A DNA stretch of 64,000 nucleotides from Trissonchulus latispiculum. Taxonomy: Eukaryota > Nematoda > Enoplea > Enoplida > Ironidae. Shown here in pieces: positions 28,801-41,663 of the stretch (the stretch's first letter is position 1; each line of letters opens with the position of its first letter). A program made the position numbers and the translations under genes. The notes under the pieces are model-generated. The model was not told the DNA's origin. It did not search any database and saw nothing but the letters and a program-made list of their open reading frames with translations. Location: the NCBI GenBank assembly GCA_030248195.1, contig JASAND010028404.1, forward strand, positions 1-64,000, in the 5' to 3' direction.

Positions 28801-31800
28801 ATAAATAACCATCTTTAGCTGTTTATAGGTGATTTATATCCTATTTTTCTAATTTTTTTCAAAAATTTTCAGAAGTTGCAAAAAATTTTTTTAAAAATTT
28901 TGCATTTTTTACTTGGTTTGGACCCAATTTTAGGGGGGAGGGGGGTTTGAGATCGGCTTGGGGGGAGTAGTTGAGGTCGGGTCGGGGGGAGGGGGGTCTG
29001 GCCTCTCCGTGGGGGGGGGGGTCTCGCAGGGGGTAAACTGTAGCCTGGTTCACCTATGAGCGGGAATCGATTCTCCGTCCCCAAAAACCTTTGTATGCAA
29101 ATTCTGAACCACCGTGTAGCAAATTAAGCGAGTAAATTAAGTTCAAAGTTGAACCCAAAATTCACCAACTGGCAGACCAGTGCCCATAGGTGTAACGGGG
29201 ATTTGGGTTGGGGGCCCCCTCCCCCTGAATTTTGGGGGGGGGGGTATTCCCCCCCCCCAAATTACACCTATGCCAGTGCCCAAAAATTACGAGCCGGCCC
29301 GGAAAATCCTATACACAAGCAATGTAGCAATTGAACGACCCTGATATGTGTACTATTCAGCCACGTAGGCAGTATTGCGCCATATATAGCCCAGTCTGAC
29401 TTATTAATGCGACATTGAAGCATCGTTTGGCCATTTTATAGCGTTTTGGCCGACTTTGGCCCCCAGCCAAAAATATTTTCCTGGCTCCGGGAGGCATAAA
29501 ACCTAGCTTATTTTCTTATTTTTGATTAGTACTCCAAGAATATATATGGTTTTCATAGGCAAAAAACTGGCATCTGTAGTTATTAAAGCTACAAACCCCC
29601 TTATTGGACGTCAAAGCGGAGAACCGGAAAAACATCACTCTCGTAAGCGATTTTTGGGGCAACTTTTTAACGGAAAGTAGTACGGGGATGAAACTTCCCT
29701 CCCACATATATATATACTAAACTCGACACGTACAATTTTTGGCGCATAAAATCTGCGCAGCCTTGTTTTACACGTCATTCGGCCATTTTCACTCATATTA
29801 TATAGATGTCGCTAGCGCGACCCCTACGTGCGCAAGGGGTTTACTGAGGGTGTACCAACCATGTACACTATAATTTTTGAGAGGACCGCGCAATACGAAA
29901 GCAAAATCAGGGGGACAGTTCATAATGCCAAAATTGCGCAATTCAGCATGAATTATGCAGAAACTAGGTTATAATTAATGAATATTCCCCTATTTAACTT
30001 CGACAAAAATGAAGAAGTTTTGAAGAACTTCGCAACCAGATTTAAAATCTGTGAAATGAATGAAAAGCGATTGGGAAATTCAAGACGGGGCTGCATATTT
30101 CTGATTATATACATTATATACATGTACTTTGAAAATTTTGTGACCCATGCTACGTGTTCTACCGCCCTCGACTCTCCACGTCGCCCGTCCTCCTCCCCGT
30201 TGTTCGAAGGGAGAGCGAGCAAAATAATTTCTGGCATTATACAGCCTGTGCAGAGACCATGAGCATGTACGTACGAACTGTACAACACGGACATTACAAT
30301 GAAATGTCTAAGCATGCAACAAGTATAGGGAGGGAAGTTTAAAATTTGGGAGCTGGGCAGGAAAAACAAAATGTGAATTTGAAAGTTTGAAATTTGAAAA
30401 CAATTAGAAAAATTTCGAATTAATTTCTAATTGTTTTCTAATTTGGAAAACAATTAGAAAACTATTAGAAAACAGTTATATATAAAACAATTTTAATAGT
30501 TTTCTAATTGTTTTCTACATTAGAAAACAATTAGAAATTAATTAGAAAACAATTAGAAAAAAATTTCATAACTAGAAAACAATAAGAAAAATTAAATTGT
30601 TTCTAATTGTTTTCTAGAAGTGGGCTTCGTGTGAAGGGCTGAGCCCTCCAGAAGTTGAAGAAATTTTTTGTTTTTGCAATAAAATCGGTCTTCGAATATT
30701 TAATTCTTTTAATACTGAAGAACTGAGAAAATTTTTCAAAATTCTTGTCATTTTTAGGCAAAAATGGTAATTTTGTCAGAAAAATCGGATGCATCGGATG
30801 AAATTTTTGGTTTTTTGCCATTTTTCCCTCTTTCTCTCCTTAATTTTTCCTACCTTCGAATCGCTATGGGAGGGCGGCCGCCCCCCCCACCCTGGGATCC
30901 GCCCCATCCCCCAAAGGTGTACCACCAGTTTGGGTTTGGGGGGAGTAGAAGGTACAAAATTGGCTCGGGGGACCCCACCCAAATCCGAAACTTGGGGGGG
31001 ACCCCCCTAAACTGTACCCAAGTTTTCTTAGCTAAAAATGCTCCTTTTTCGATGTACAGTACATTAAACGTACTCAAAAGCTTCTGTCAATAGTTTTCGT
31101 ATGCGAAAACAGGGCTTGAAAATTGACAAATTTGCACTAAAACATGCCTAAATTAGCCCAGATTGTAGTTTATAATTGCGTATATTATCTTCTAATTGCT
31201 ATAAATAACCATCTTTAGCTGTTTATAGGTGATTTATATCCTATTTTTCTAATTTTTTTCAAAAATTTTCAGAAGTTGCAAAAATTTTTTTAAAAATTTT
31301 GCATTTTTTACTTGGTTTGGACCCAATTTTAGGGGGGAGGGGGGTTTGAGCTCGGCTTGGGGGGAGTAGTTGAGGTCGGGTAGGGGAGGAGGGGGGTCTG
31401 GCCTCTCCGTGGGGGGGGTCTCGCAGGGGGTAAACTGTAGCCTGGTTCACCTATGAGCGGGAATCGATTCTCCGTCCCCAAAAACCTTTGTATGCAAATT
31501 CTGAACCACCGTGTAGCAAATTAAGCGAGTAAATTAAGTTCAAAGTTGAACCCAAAATTCACCAACTGGCAGACCAGTGCCCATAGGTGTAACGGGGATT
31601 TGGGTTGGGGGCCCCCTCCCCCTGAATTTTGGGGGGGGGGTATTCCCCCCCCCCCCCCAGTACACCGATGCCAGGGCCCAAAAATTACGAGCCGGCCCGG
31701 AAAATCCTATACACAAGCAATGTAGCAATTGAACGACCCTGATATGTGTACTATTCAGCCACGTAGGCAGTATTGCGCCATATATAGCCCAGTCTGACTT

Positions 31801-32111
31801 ATTAATGCGACATTGAAGCATCGTTTGGCCATTTTATAGCGTTTTGGCCGACTTTGGCCCCCAGCCAAAAATATTTTCCTGGCTCCGGGAGGCATAAAAC
31901 CTAGCTTATTTTCTTATTTTTGATTAGTACTCCAAGAATATATATGGTTTTCATAGGCAAAAAAACTGGCATCTGTAGTTATTAAAGCTACAAACCCCCC
32001 TTATTGGACGTCAAAGCGGAGAACCGGAAAAACATCACTCTCGTAAGCGATTTTTGGGGCAACTTTTTAACGGAAAGTAGTACGGGGATGAAACTTCCCT
32101 CCCACATATAT

Positions 32112-33697
32112 ATCATAGGGGTCGCGGCAGCGACCCCTATAATATGTGTGAAAAGTGGCTGGAGACAGGGTAAAATAAGCTGCGCAGAGGCTGCGCAAAA
32201 TCCTGCGCAGATCCTGCGCAGATTTCATGCGCAAATTGTAGAGCACATCGAGTTTAGTATGTGTGCGAAGTTTCAGCCCCGTATCACTTTCCGTTAAAAA
32301 GTTGCGCCCCGAACCGGTTATGGCGGCGATGTTTTTTTCTTTTTTCCGGTTTCTCCTATTTAATGGTCGTATTGTTCTGACTTTCCGCCTCTTTCACGTA
32401 ATCTGCAGCGGAGGACGGACCTAAAGGGGTACAGGGTCTGGTAGTACCCCATGCGCCATTTAAGAATCGCTACGTTTTTTGCGCCGCAGGTACGCCACAG
32501 CGCCGCAGCGGCGCCGCAAAGTCGGCTCAGAGCGAAAAGTGACCATTTTTGTGGTCGCTGCGCAGCTCGAACGTTAAGAGCTGGAGCCGATTTCTTTTTA
32601 TATTCCGAAACTACATATATTGAACTAACTAAATAGCTAAGTCTCGTTTCTCTATCACTTTCCATGCGACCACAGTGGCCGGTCAAAAATGGTGAAAATT
32701 CGAAAAATGAAAAATCGAAATTTCTCGCTGCGTATTCGACTTAGAAAGCTCAATTCTTTCATACAAAGGTTTTCTGGCACGGCGAATTGATTCCCGTAAG
32801 CAGTTTTGCCGTCGGACCCACCCATATTGCTGGGCTGGTTCCACTTTGCTGTCGGGAGGGTCAAGTCGGTACCAACCTCCAAGAACACCATATAGGACTG
32901 TGCATAGCCTCTCAAAACTTTGTCCATAGGGGTTTTCTGGTACGCCCAGCTCATTTCCGGTGTCCGCTTTGCCGTCCTACCCACCCATTTTGCTGGACTG
33001 ACTCCACTTTGCCATTTGAAGGGTAAATCGGGTAGGGGGTCAAGTGGTCAAAAATAAGATTTTTCAAAAGTGGTCAAATTTGGTACCAAATGAAAGCCCT
33101 AAGTGAGCTGAACAACTTTTGTCATAGAATTGCATGCTCAAAGTGGCTGTGAGTGCTGTGGTAGGGTGGGGGTGGGGGTGGGGACTTACGTGATTTTGGG
33201 TCAAAAATAAAATTTTTCAAAAGTGGTCAAATTTGGTACCAAATGAAAGCCCGCATCGAACTGAGCAACTTTTGTCATAGAAGTGCGTCCTAAAGTGGCT
33301 GTAGAGGCCTGTGGTGGTGTGGGGTGGGGACTTAGGCGATTTTTGGTTAAAAATTAAAATTTTCAAAAGTGGTCAAATTTGGTACCAAATGAAAGCCCGC
33401 ATCGAACTGAGCACCTTTTGTAATAGAAGTGCGTACCTAAAGTGGCAGTAGAGGGCTGTGGTGGGGTGGGGTGGGGGGGACTTAGGCGATTTTGGGTCAA
33501 AAATTAAAATTTTCAAAAGTGGTCAAATTTCGAGTCAAATGCAGACCCGCATCGAACTGAACAACTTTCGCTATAGAACTACCCACCCAAACTTGCTGTT
33601 CGGATTCATATACTTGCTTTCTCAACCGGAATTTAAACGACAGACATAGGCCCAACACACATATTATCCCCTTTTGTGCGGAGCATTTTTGTTACTT
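32112..33697 (+). mobile_element. Insertion in array unit 4 with GGGGTCGC hairpin end and internal satellites
   Basis: This interrupts unit 4: sequence before 32112 and after 33697 matches continuous sequence in the other units. It starts with the hairpin ATAGGGGTCGC-GGCA-GCGACCCCTAT, then a run of CTGCGCA motifs (32180-32235), a GCGCCGCAG-rich patch (32490-32520), a partly duplicated 163-bp unit (about 32800-33010), then four copies of a 150-bp unit (starts near 33048, 33200, 33346, 33496), ending near TTGTTACTTGTATA. No transposase. A second copy lies at 35897-37325. Confidence 0.8.
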
Positions 33698-35440
33698 GTA
33701 TACTAAACTCGACACGTACAATTTTTGGCGCATAAAATCTGCGCAGCCTTGTTTTACACGTCATTCGGCCATTTTCACTCATATTATATAGATGTCGCTA
33801 GCGCGACCCCTACGTGCGCAAGGGGTTTACTGAGGGTGTACCAACCATGTACACTATAATTTTTGAGAGGACCGCGCAATACGAAAGCAAAATCAGGGGG
33901 ACAGTTCATAATGCCAAAATTGCGCAATTCAGCATGAATTATGCAGAAACTAGGTTATAATTAATGAATATTCCCCTATTTAACTTCGACAAAAATGAAG
34001 AAGTTTTGAAGAACTTCGCAACCAGATTTAAAATCTGTGAAATGAATGAAAAGCGATTGGGAAATTCAAGACGGGGCTGCATATTTCTGATTATATACAT
34101 TATATACATGTACTTTGAAAATTTTGTGACCCATGCTACGTGTTCTACCGCCCTCGACTCTCCACGTCGCCCGTCCTCCTCCCCGTTGTTCGAAGGGAGA
34201 GCGAGCAAAATAATTTCTGGCATTATACAGCCTGTGCAGAGACCATGAGCATGTACGTACGAACTGTACAACACGGACATTACAATGAAATGTCTAAGCA
34301 TGCAACAAGTATAGGGAGGGAAGTTTAAAATTTGGGAGCTGGGCAGGAAAAACAAAATGTGAATTTGAAAGTTTGAAATTTGAAAACAATTAGAAAAAAT
34401 TTCGAATTAATTTCTAATTGTTTTCTAATTTGGAAAACAATTAGAAAACTATTAGAAAACAGTTATATATAAAACAATTTTAATAGTTTTCTAATTGTTT
34501 TCTACATTAGAAAACAATTAGAAATTAATTAGAAAACAATTAGAAAAAATTTCATAACTAGAAAACAATAAGAAAAAATTAAATTGTTTCTAATTGTTTT
34601 CTAGAAGTGGGCTTCGTGTGAAGGGCTGAGCCCTCCAGAAGTTGAAGAAATTTTTTGTTTTTGCAATAAAATCGGTCTTCGAATATTTAATTCTTTTAAT
34701 ACTGAAGAACTGAGAAAATTTTTCAAAATTCTTGTCATTTTTAGGCAAAAATGGTAATTTTGTCAGAAAAATCGGATGCATCGGATGAAATTTTTGGTTT
34801 TTTGCCCTTTTTCCTCTTTTCTCTCCTTAATTTTTCCTACCTTCGAATCGCTATGGGAGGGCGGCCGCCCCCCCCCTCCCTTGGATCCGCCCCTGCCCCC
34901 ATAGGTGTACCACCTGTTTGGGTTGGGGGGGAGTAGAAGGTCCAAATTTGGCTCGGGGGACCCCACCCAAATCCGAAACTTGGGGGGGACCCCCCTAAAC
35001 TGTACCCAAGTTTTCTTAGCTAAAAATGCTCCTTTTTCGATGTACAGTACATTAAACGTACTCAAAAGCTTCTGTCAATAGTTTTCGTATGCGAAAACAG
35101 GGCTTGAAAATTGACAAATTTGCACTAAAACATGCCTAAATTAGCCCAGATTGTGGTTTATAATTGCGTATATTATCTTCTAATTGCTATAAATAACCAT
35201 CTTTAGCTGTTTATAGGTGATTTATAGCCTATTTTTCTAATTTTTTTCAAAAATTTTCAGAAGTTGCAAAAAATTTTTTTAAAAATTTTGCATTTTTTAC
35301 TTGGTTTGGACCCAATTTTAGGGGGGAGGGGGGTTTGAGCTCGGCTTGGGGGGAGTAGTTGAGGTCGGGTAGGGGGGAGGGGGTCTGGCCTCTCCGTGGG
35401 GGGGGGTCTCACACGGGGTAAACTGTAGCCTGGTACACCT

Positions 35441-35896
35441 ATGCTGCCCCCACCCCAAATTTCCGTTGCACCTATATATATATACATAAATGTACCTTGA
35501 GAAAAATTTGAGGGTGGGGGTAGCCGAAATTAGGGTAGGTGGGGTGGGGTCCGGAAAAATCGAATTTGGGGGGGGGGGTAAAATTTCTCTTCAAAATTTT
35601 AAGAAAAGATTGCGATTTTGCTAAAAAGACGCTATTTACAACCAAAAATTAGCAATATTTGAGCCAATTTGGTCATTTTTTCAAAAAAATCGGAATTTTT
35701 GCGCAAAACTTTGAATTTTTCCTAATTTTGAGTCAAATTTTCGCAAATTTTGAGTGGGGTCTTCAAATTTGGGTGGGTGGGTCTGGGATTTGACCACTTG
35801 AGGGTGGGGTCTGCCTTCAAAATTTCGATGGTGGGGTCGGGACTTTTCCATTTGGGAAGAGGGGTTCCCCCCTATCCCCCCCCAAGGTATACCTAT
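35441..35896. other. G-rich, T-rich spacer after the array
   Basis: Low-complexity DNA with GGGGTGGGG tracts and AAATTT-type runs. It ends in GGTATACCTATG, reminiscent of the CATAGGTG element ends, so it may be a decayed relative of the MITE. No gene. Confidence 0.45.
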
Positions 35897-37325
35897 GCCT
35901 ATCATAGGGGTCGCGGTAGCGACCCCTATAATATGTGTCAAAAGTCCCTGGAGACACCGTAAAATAAGCTGCGCAGAGGCTGCGCAAAATCCTGCGCAGA
36001 TCCTGCGCAGATTTCATGCGCAAATTGTAGAGCACATCGAGTTTATATAGTATGTGTGCGAAGTTTCAGCCCCGTATCACTTTCCGTTAAAAAGTTGCGC
36101 CCCGGACCGGTTATGGCGCGGCGATGTTTTTTTTCCGGTTTCTCCTATTTAATGGTCGTATTGTCCTGACTTTCCGCCTCTTTCACGTAATCTGCAGCGG
36201 AGGCCGGACCTAAAGGGGTATAGGATCTGGTAGTACCCCATGCGCCATTTAAGAATAGCTGCTTTTTTTGCGCCGCAGGTGCGCCACAGCGCCGCAGCGG
36301 CGCCGCAAAGTCGGCTCAGAGCGAAAAGTGACTATTTTTGTGGTCGCTGCGCAGCTCGAACGTTAAGAGCTGGAGCCGATTTCTTTTTATATTCAGAAAC
36401 TACATATATTGAACTAACTAAATAGCTAAGTCTCGTTTCTCTATCACTTCCCATGCGACCACAGTGGCCGGTCAAAAATGGTGAAAATTCGAAAAATGAA
36501 AATTCGAAATTTCTCGCTGTGTATTCAACTTAGAAAGCTCAATTCTTTCCTACAAAGGTTTTCTGTCACGGCGAATTGATTCCCGTAAGCAGTTTTGCCG
36601 TCGGACCCACCCATATTGCTGGGCTGGTTCCACTTTGCTGCCAAGAACACCATATAGGACTGTGCATAGCCTCTCAAAACTTTGTCCATAGGGGTTTTCT
36701 GGTGCGCCCAGCTCATTTCCGTGTCCGTTTTGCCGTCCGACCCACCCATTTTGCTGGGCTGGTTCCACTTTGCTGTCGGGAGGGTCAAGTCGGTACCGAC
36801 TTACAAGAACACCATATAGGACTGTGCATGGCCTCTCAAAACTCTGTCTATAGAGGTTTTCTGGTGTGCCCAGCTCATTCCCGGAGTCCGTTTTGCCGTC
36901 CGACCCACCCATTTTACTGGACTGGCTCCACTTTGCCGTTTGAAGGGTAAATCGGGTAGGTGGTCAAACGGTCAAAAATAAAATTTTTCAAAAGCGGTCA
37001 AATTTGGTACCAAATGAAAGCCCTAAGTGAGCTGAACAACTTTTGTCATAGAATTGCATGCTCAAAGTGGCTGTAGAGTGCTGTGGTAGGGTGGGGGTGG
37101 GGACTTAGGCGATTTAGGGTCAAAAATTAAAATTTTCAAAAGTGGTCAAATTTCGAGTCAAATGAAGGCCCGCATCGAACTGAACAACTTTCGCCATAGA
37201 ACCACCCACCCAAACTTGCTGTGTCGGATTTATATACTTACTTTCTCAACCGGAATTTAAACGACAGACATAGGCCCAACACACATATTATCCCCTTTTG
37301 TGCGGGGCATTTTTGTTACTTGTAT
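35897..37325 (+). mobile_element. Second copy of the GGGGTCGC-hairpin element
   Basis: Same order of parts as 32112-33697: hairpin ATAGGGGTCGC-GGTA-GCGACCCCTAT, CTGCGCA motifs, GCGCCGCAG patch, 163-bp units (three, the first shortened, 36590-36950), 150-bp units (two, 36965-37200), ending GCATTTTTGTTACTTGTATA. The difference in satellite copy number explains the shorter length. No gene. Confidence 0.8.
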
Positions 37326-38216
37326 ATAATACGTATGTTCTTGGGGCTTATTCCTTTGTGGTGTCTTTGGGGTCTTGGGAACTCCTGTAGGGATAAGCTA
37401 GCTCCCTCCCACCAAAACTGACAAATTTCAGCTGCCCATTACACCATAATTTTAGATTTACGCTACCCCCTTCCCCAGCCCAGAGGTCAAACAATCAAAA
37501 ATTTATCGGTTTTTTGGCGATTTTTGCGACCCTTCCCAAAATTTAACCTCCCCTCCCCAGCAGTTGCCCAGCCACGCCACATCGATGGTATGGCCAGGTT
37601 CCTTTTCCACTCCCCGCTCACGACACGACATTCAACAATGGGAGAGGGGTTCTAGCTTTCCAATCCAGCATAACACGCTCCTGTAATTTCTGGCATTGTT
37701 TAGGGTTTTGCAAGTGGCCCCCTCCTTAGGGAGGAAGAAGTGGGGGAGCTCAACTCAAATTGAAAAACTTTTTTGAAAATTTGACCTCAAAAACTTGATT
37801 TTTTAACACACGGGCGTCGTGGGAGGCTTTCCCAAAAGTGGGGGGAGGGCTAGGGCTCCGAAGGGGCTGGCCTTTCCCTACTGGGCGGTGGAAGGATCCC
37901 CCATAAATCGCTTCCCCATCCAGACTTGGGTCGCCCATTTAGGTTGCAGGATTAGGGCCTGTCGACCCCCAAACTTCACCTGTCAAAGGATAAATAGAGT
38001 TTTGAGGGTAAATTTTCAAATTTTTAGGCCTTTTCCTAGCTATTTTAAGCTTATAAAAGGCTAAACATGGCAGAATTTTTAGTTCAACAGGAAAAGATAG
38101 CTAATCTGTAAGCATTGCAACACTTTCGCCCAACCCCAGAAATCTGTGCTCCTTCCAGACCTGTGAAGACCCCGCGCCCCCGCCCCAACTGCCTCTCTAC
38201 AGAAATTTTTGCCTAG
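37326..38216. other. Intergenic, no gene seen
   Basis: Mixed AT-rich and C/G-run DNA. Short open frames here have no recognisable content. Confidence 0.4.
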
Positions 38217-38224
38217 GAAAAAGC

Positions 38225-41200
38225 AGGGCGCCTACTATTCCTATTTTTCCTATTTTTTCCTATATTTTTCAAATATTCCTATTTTTTCCTATTTTTGCCT
38301 AAAATTCCTATATTTTCCTATTTTTTCATTAATTTTGAGAAGATTTATTTATTATTGTAACTGTGGAAGCGAAATACGGCAGAATTTTCTGTTTTATCTT
38401 CCAACGGGCAATTCTCAAAAATTTTCTGGCTCCGACGGAATATACGTATATATGTATACCGTTTTCTCTTTATTTCTGTTACGTCGATTTTCTCTCCTTT
38501 ACACCAGTCAATGCTTGTTTTGTGCAGTGATTTTTGAAACGCTGTAATTTTCACAATTTTTGGAGTTGGAAAGTGCTTTATATACGTATGCATCGTCTAA
38601 AAGCATGTAATCAGTATATGGATTCACATGATTTTACGAAACTTTTCTTTCCTTCAAAATTTTCGAAAAAATCTACTTCAACCACAGAAGCTTTGAATTA
38701 AATTGGCGGCCCCTTCCAATACTTTGAAAAGTGTTAATTTACACCAGGACAAATACTTTATATTCCAGATTAATCTTTGTAAAGGTTTAAACTTCATCAA
38801 CATTTTGCTAGCGGTTTTCATTTGGTTGTCGTGTAGCATTGAATATTTTTCCACTAAGACTTAAGTTTCTTTAAGCAAACCTTAACGGAATTCTTTTTGA
38901 ATGTTTTGAGCTACAGATGACCATTCGATAAATTTTGCGCCTGCGGAGCACCGGTGCTTTCCTTCGTTGTGCCAAGAAATGGTCAAAATGACCCAGCTTT
39001 TAATTTCGTTGTATTTGTAGCCGTTTCATTTGCATAAAAGAATTTAAAGTAATAAGCTAGATTTTAGACAGTTGCACTCGCAAGCAACACGTTTATGATT
39101 ATGAATGCAGATCGTTGCGTTGTAAATTCCTCAATTTCTACTTTATCGAGCTGAGTTGGAATGATAATGGCAGTGGGTGAGAAATTATTAAAATAATTCA
39201 ATTTTTGAAATCAGCTACCTCGATTTACCCTGGGGGCAACTTCTCAGCCAAATCGGAGACAAAATGTTTTTCGAACTATATATAACGGGGGACCAAGGCG
39301 AAAATAATCGCCCCCATCTAAATACGTAAGTGCCAAAATTTTTTCTACCAGTTTCTAACCTAACATTTTTGTTTTCCTATGTTTAACATATGTAATAGTC
39401 ACCTTTCAAGGGTTCTACAGAACGAGAGGAGCAATATTAAGCAGAACGCTTTTGTTTAGATTTAAGGTGGTGATTCCCTTTGGTCACTAAAGTTTGCACC
39501 ATTATTACTCGTTTATTACTTGGAGTTAAGAAGCCATTTTTATATCAAAATGTAGCTTGACATTTTCTCTTTTTAATGCATGCTACGGAACTTGTTGCTT
39601 TTATAAAATATTTTTAACACATTTTAGAAGAAGTATAATTTTCCAGAATTTTTGCAGACTCAAGTAAATTTTTCGCGAGACATCGGTTATATTATGCGAT
39701 ACCTCCATCAAATAGCTGGGGTCGATTTTTTATTTATTGTGAAATCGCTCTTCGTTATGGAGAAATAAGCTGAAATGTGTGCGTAACCTGTATTTTGCCT
39801 ACTTTTTCCAACTTTGTCAAGCGATTACTTTAGCTAGAAAGCAGCAATCGGGGCAACTAAAAAATCGTCCCTGGGTATGCTGAACACATTTGTTCAGTAG
39901 CAGCCCTCCACCTTGCATAGTGAATGCTCCACAATCTTTGGAAAAAAATTGGTCGTGTTTTTGCAAAAACTACATTTTTTATGATAGCAGCCTACGGGAT
40001 AGCAGTTGGAAGACGATCATGCGTCGGAGTATTTGTCCCTGTGAGACCTTCAGATCGACGCCCTCAGTTTGATTTTACGGCCTGCGTAGTTCAGGGGGGG
40101 GGGAAGATTTTCTGCAAAAAATGAGCTAAAAATTGGTATTTTGGGCATGTTTTACACGTACCTGGCATTTTTAAGGTTTTGGAAAGTGGGGGGGGCTTCA
40201 GAAAAGTGGGGGTGCCAGCCAAAGGTAAAAATATACCGAAATTGTTAGCAAAAAATTAGCAGTTTTAAGGTTAAAACGCAACAAATATATAGCTGTTTTT
40301 AAGCTTAAAATAAGCTTATAAGTCCATAAATTAGCTAAAAATTGAGAAAATGTTTGAAAATTTGACCTCCAAAACCTAATTTCTTGACACTTTTGGGCGA
40401 CCCTCAAAAATCTGGGTAGGGGCTTGCCAAAAAGTGGGGGGTCTCCGAAAAGTGGAGGGGGAAACCGAAAAGTGGGGGGGGGGCCTCCCACACCCACTAA
40501 ACAACTGTCAGCGTGCAAAGGCAAAAAGTTCTCAAAAATGCCTGGATGTAAGCTAAAAATTGCCATTTTTACGAACAAATCTCCTGCGAAGCCGGAAAAT
40601 GTTTGAAGTCTTGCCTATTTTTGGCAAAATTTGGGCCCCCAAAAAATCCCAGGAGGGGGCGATTTTTTGGGGGGAGGTCAATTCCCCCCTTCCCCGGTAA
40701 AAAATACACTGGCTAAACACTCTCCTTTTATATCAAAGTTTCAAATATCAAATTCAAATATCACTCAGAAGTTCAAGTTTTCAAACCTTTTCCGGCTTCG
40801 CCGGAGATTTTACTTGATTTTTGCCTATCCACTAAATAGAAATAGTCGGTCCGGTCAGCACTTAGCCTGATGGATGGACAGTTCGATCCGATGGGCCAAA
40901 ATACTTATATTTACTTACTACCTATCCACTAAGAGTACATAGTATAATGAGTAAGAAACTCTTACACTAGCATGTACAAATCGTGCCAGGTATGCTCGGT
41001 TCATTGACTCGGGACTCCCCCCTGTAATTTCCGGGGGTCCCACTTTGCATTAATTAAACGCTTTCATATAAGCGTGACACTACATTCCTGCAAATTTTTG
41101 TATTGTGCAACAATTTTTATATCATTGGAAAGAGCAGAAAAAATGCTACAAAGTTGTAGAAATAGTTTTTTGATTGTACTAACCTAATAAATTTATAATT

Positions 41201-41600
41201 AATTAACTAAAATAACTAATAAATTACCTACAGTAAACCTTTGACTAGTGGGCTAATCAGCGAGCAGACACACGCTTATATGAAAGCGTGTAATTAGTGC
41301 AAAGTGGGACCCCCCCCCGAAGTTATGGGGGGATCCTGAGTTAATGAACCGAGCATACTTAGCATGATTTATATATACTTGCTAGTGTAAGAGTTTCATA
41401 CTCTTATATTGTGTACTCTTGCTAACACTATCTAGGTATATAAATGTTGCGAAATTTCACCAAAACTTGACGTAATATTGGCTAGAAAAATTCCTATATT
41501 TTCCTATTTTTTGCTAGAAATATTCCTATATTTTCCTATTTTTTCACGAAAAATTCCTATATTTTTTCCTATTTTTTCAAAAATGCCCAGTAGGCGCCCA
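38225..41600. mobile_element. hAT-like non-autonomous transposon, 3.4 kb, 8-bp target duplication
   Basis: The ends are AGGGCGCCTACT and, inverted at the right end, TGGGCGCCTACT (11 of 12 bases). GAAAAAGC flanks it at 38217-38224 and 41601-41608 as a perfect 8-bp direct repeat. Both ends have T-rich subterminal arrays of TTCCTAT (38230-38330 and 41480-41590). No transposase frame is seen inside; the interior holds other repeats, including a nested foldback element at 40930-41430. It lies immediately upstream of a SETD2-like exon, in intron or 5' flanking DNA. Confidence 0.8.
40930..41430. mobile_element. Foldback MITE with inverted repeats of about 160 bp
   Basis: 40930-41093 is the inverted copy of about 41270-41430. 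Shared strings include GAAACTCTTACACTAGCA, GTATGCTCGGTTCATT, GGTCCCACTTTGCA and CGCTTTCATATAAGCGTG. A central AT-rich loop of about 170 bp has no coding capacity. It is nested within the hAT-like element. Confidence 0.85.
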
Positions 41601-41663
41601 GAAAAAGCCAGACCCCACTAAAATTTGCCTGTATTTTACGCATTATATGTCAATATTTTTCAG

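Larger units (their letters stand above)
23705..35440 (+). repeat. Tandem array of 2.4-kb units (four full, one partial)
   Basis: Units begin at the string CATAGGTGTACC: 23705-26096, 26097-28510, 28511-30911, 30912-34909 (enlarged by a 1.6-kb insertion at about 32112-33697) and the partial 34910-35440. Copies differ by a few percent, mainly homopolymer lengths. Each unit contains a 538-bp MITE-like segment, an 84-bp MITE with target duplication, a GTCGCTAGCGCGACCCCTA hairpin relic, and an AT-rich block of TTTTCTAATTG in both orientations. Open frames repeated in every unit (for example 138 aa on the minus strand, 94 aa on the plus strand, overlapping each other) have no recognisable domain, lie on both strands and are broken by one-base indels in unit 1; they are not called. 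Confidence 0.95.

Noticed and set aside
36525..36950. Frames of 87-124 codons in the 163-bp repeats (also 32655-33026 and 61255-61761)
   Set aside because: The repeat length is not a multiple of three, so the same DNA is read in all frames; no protein-like constraint.
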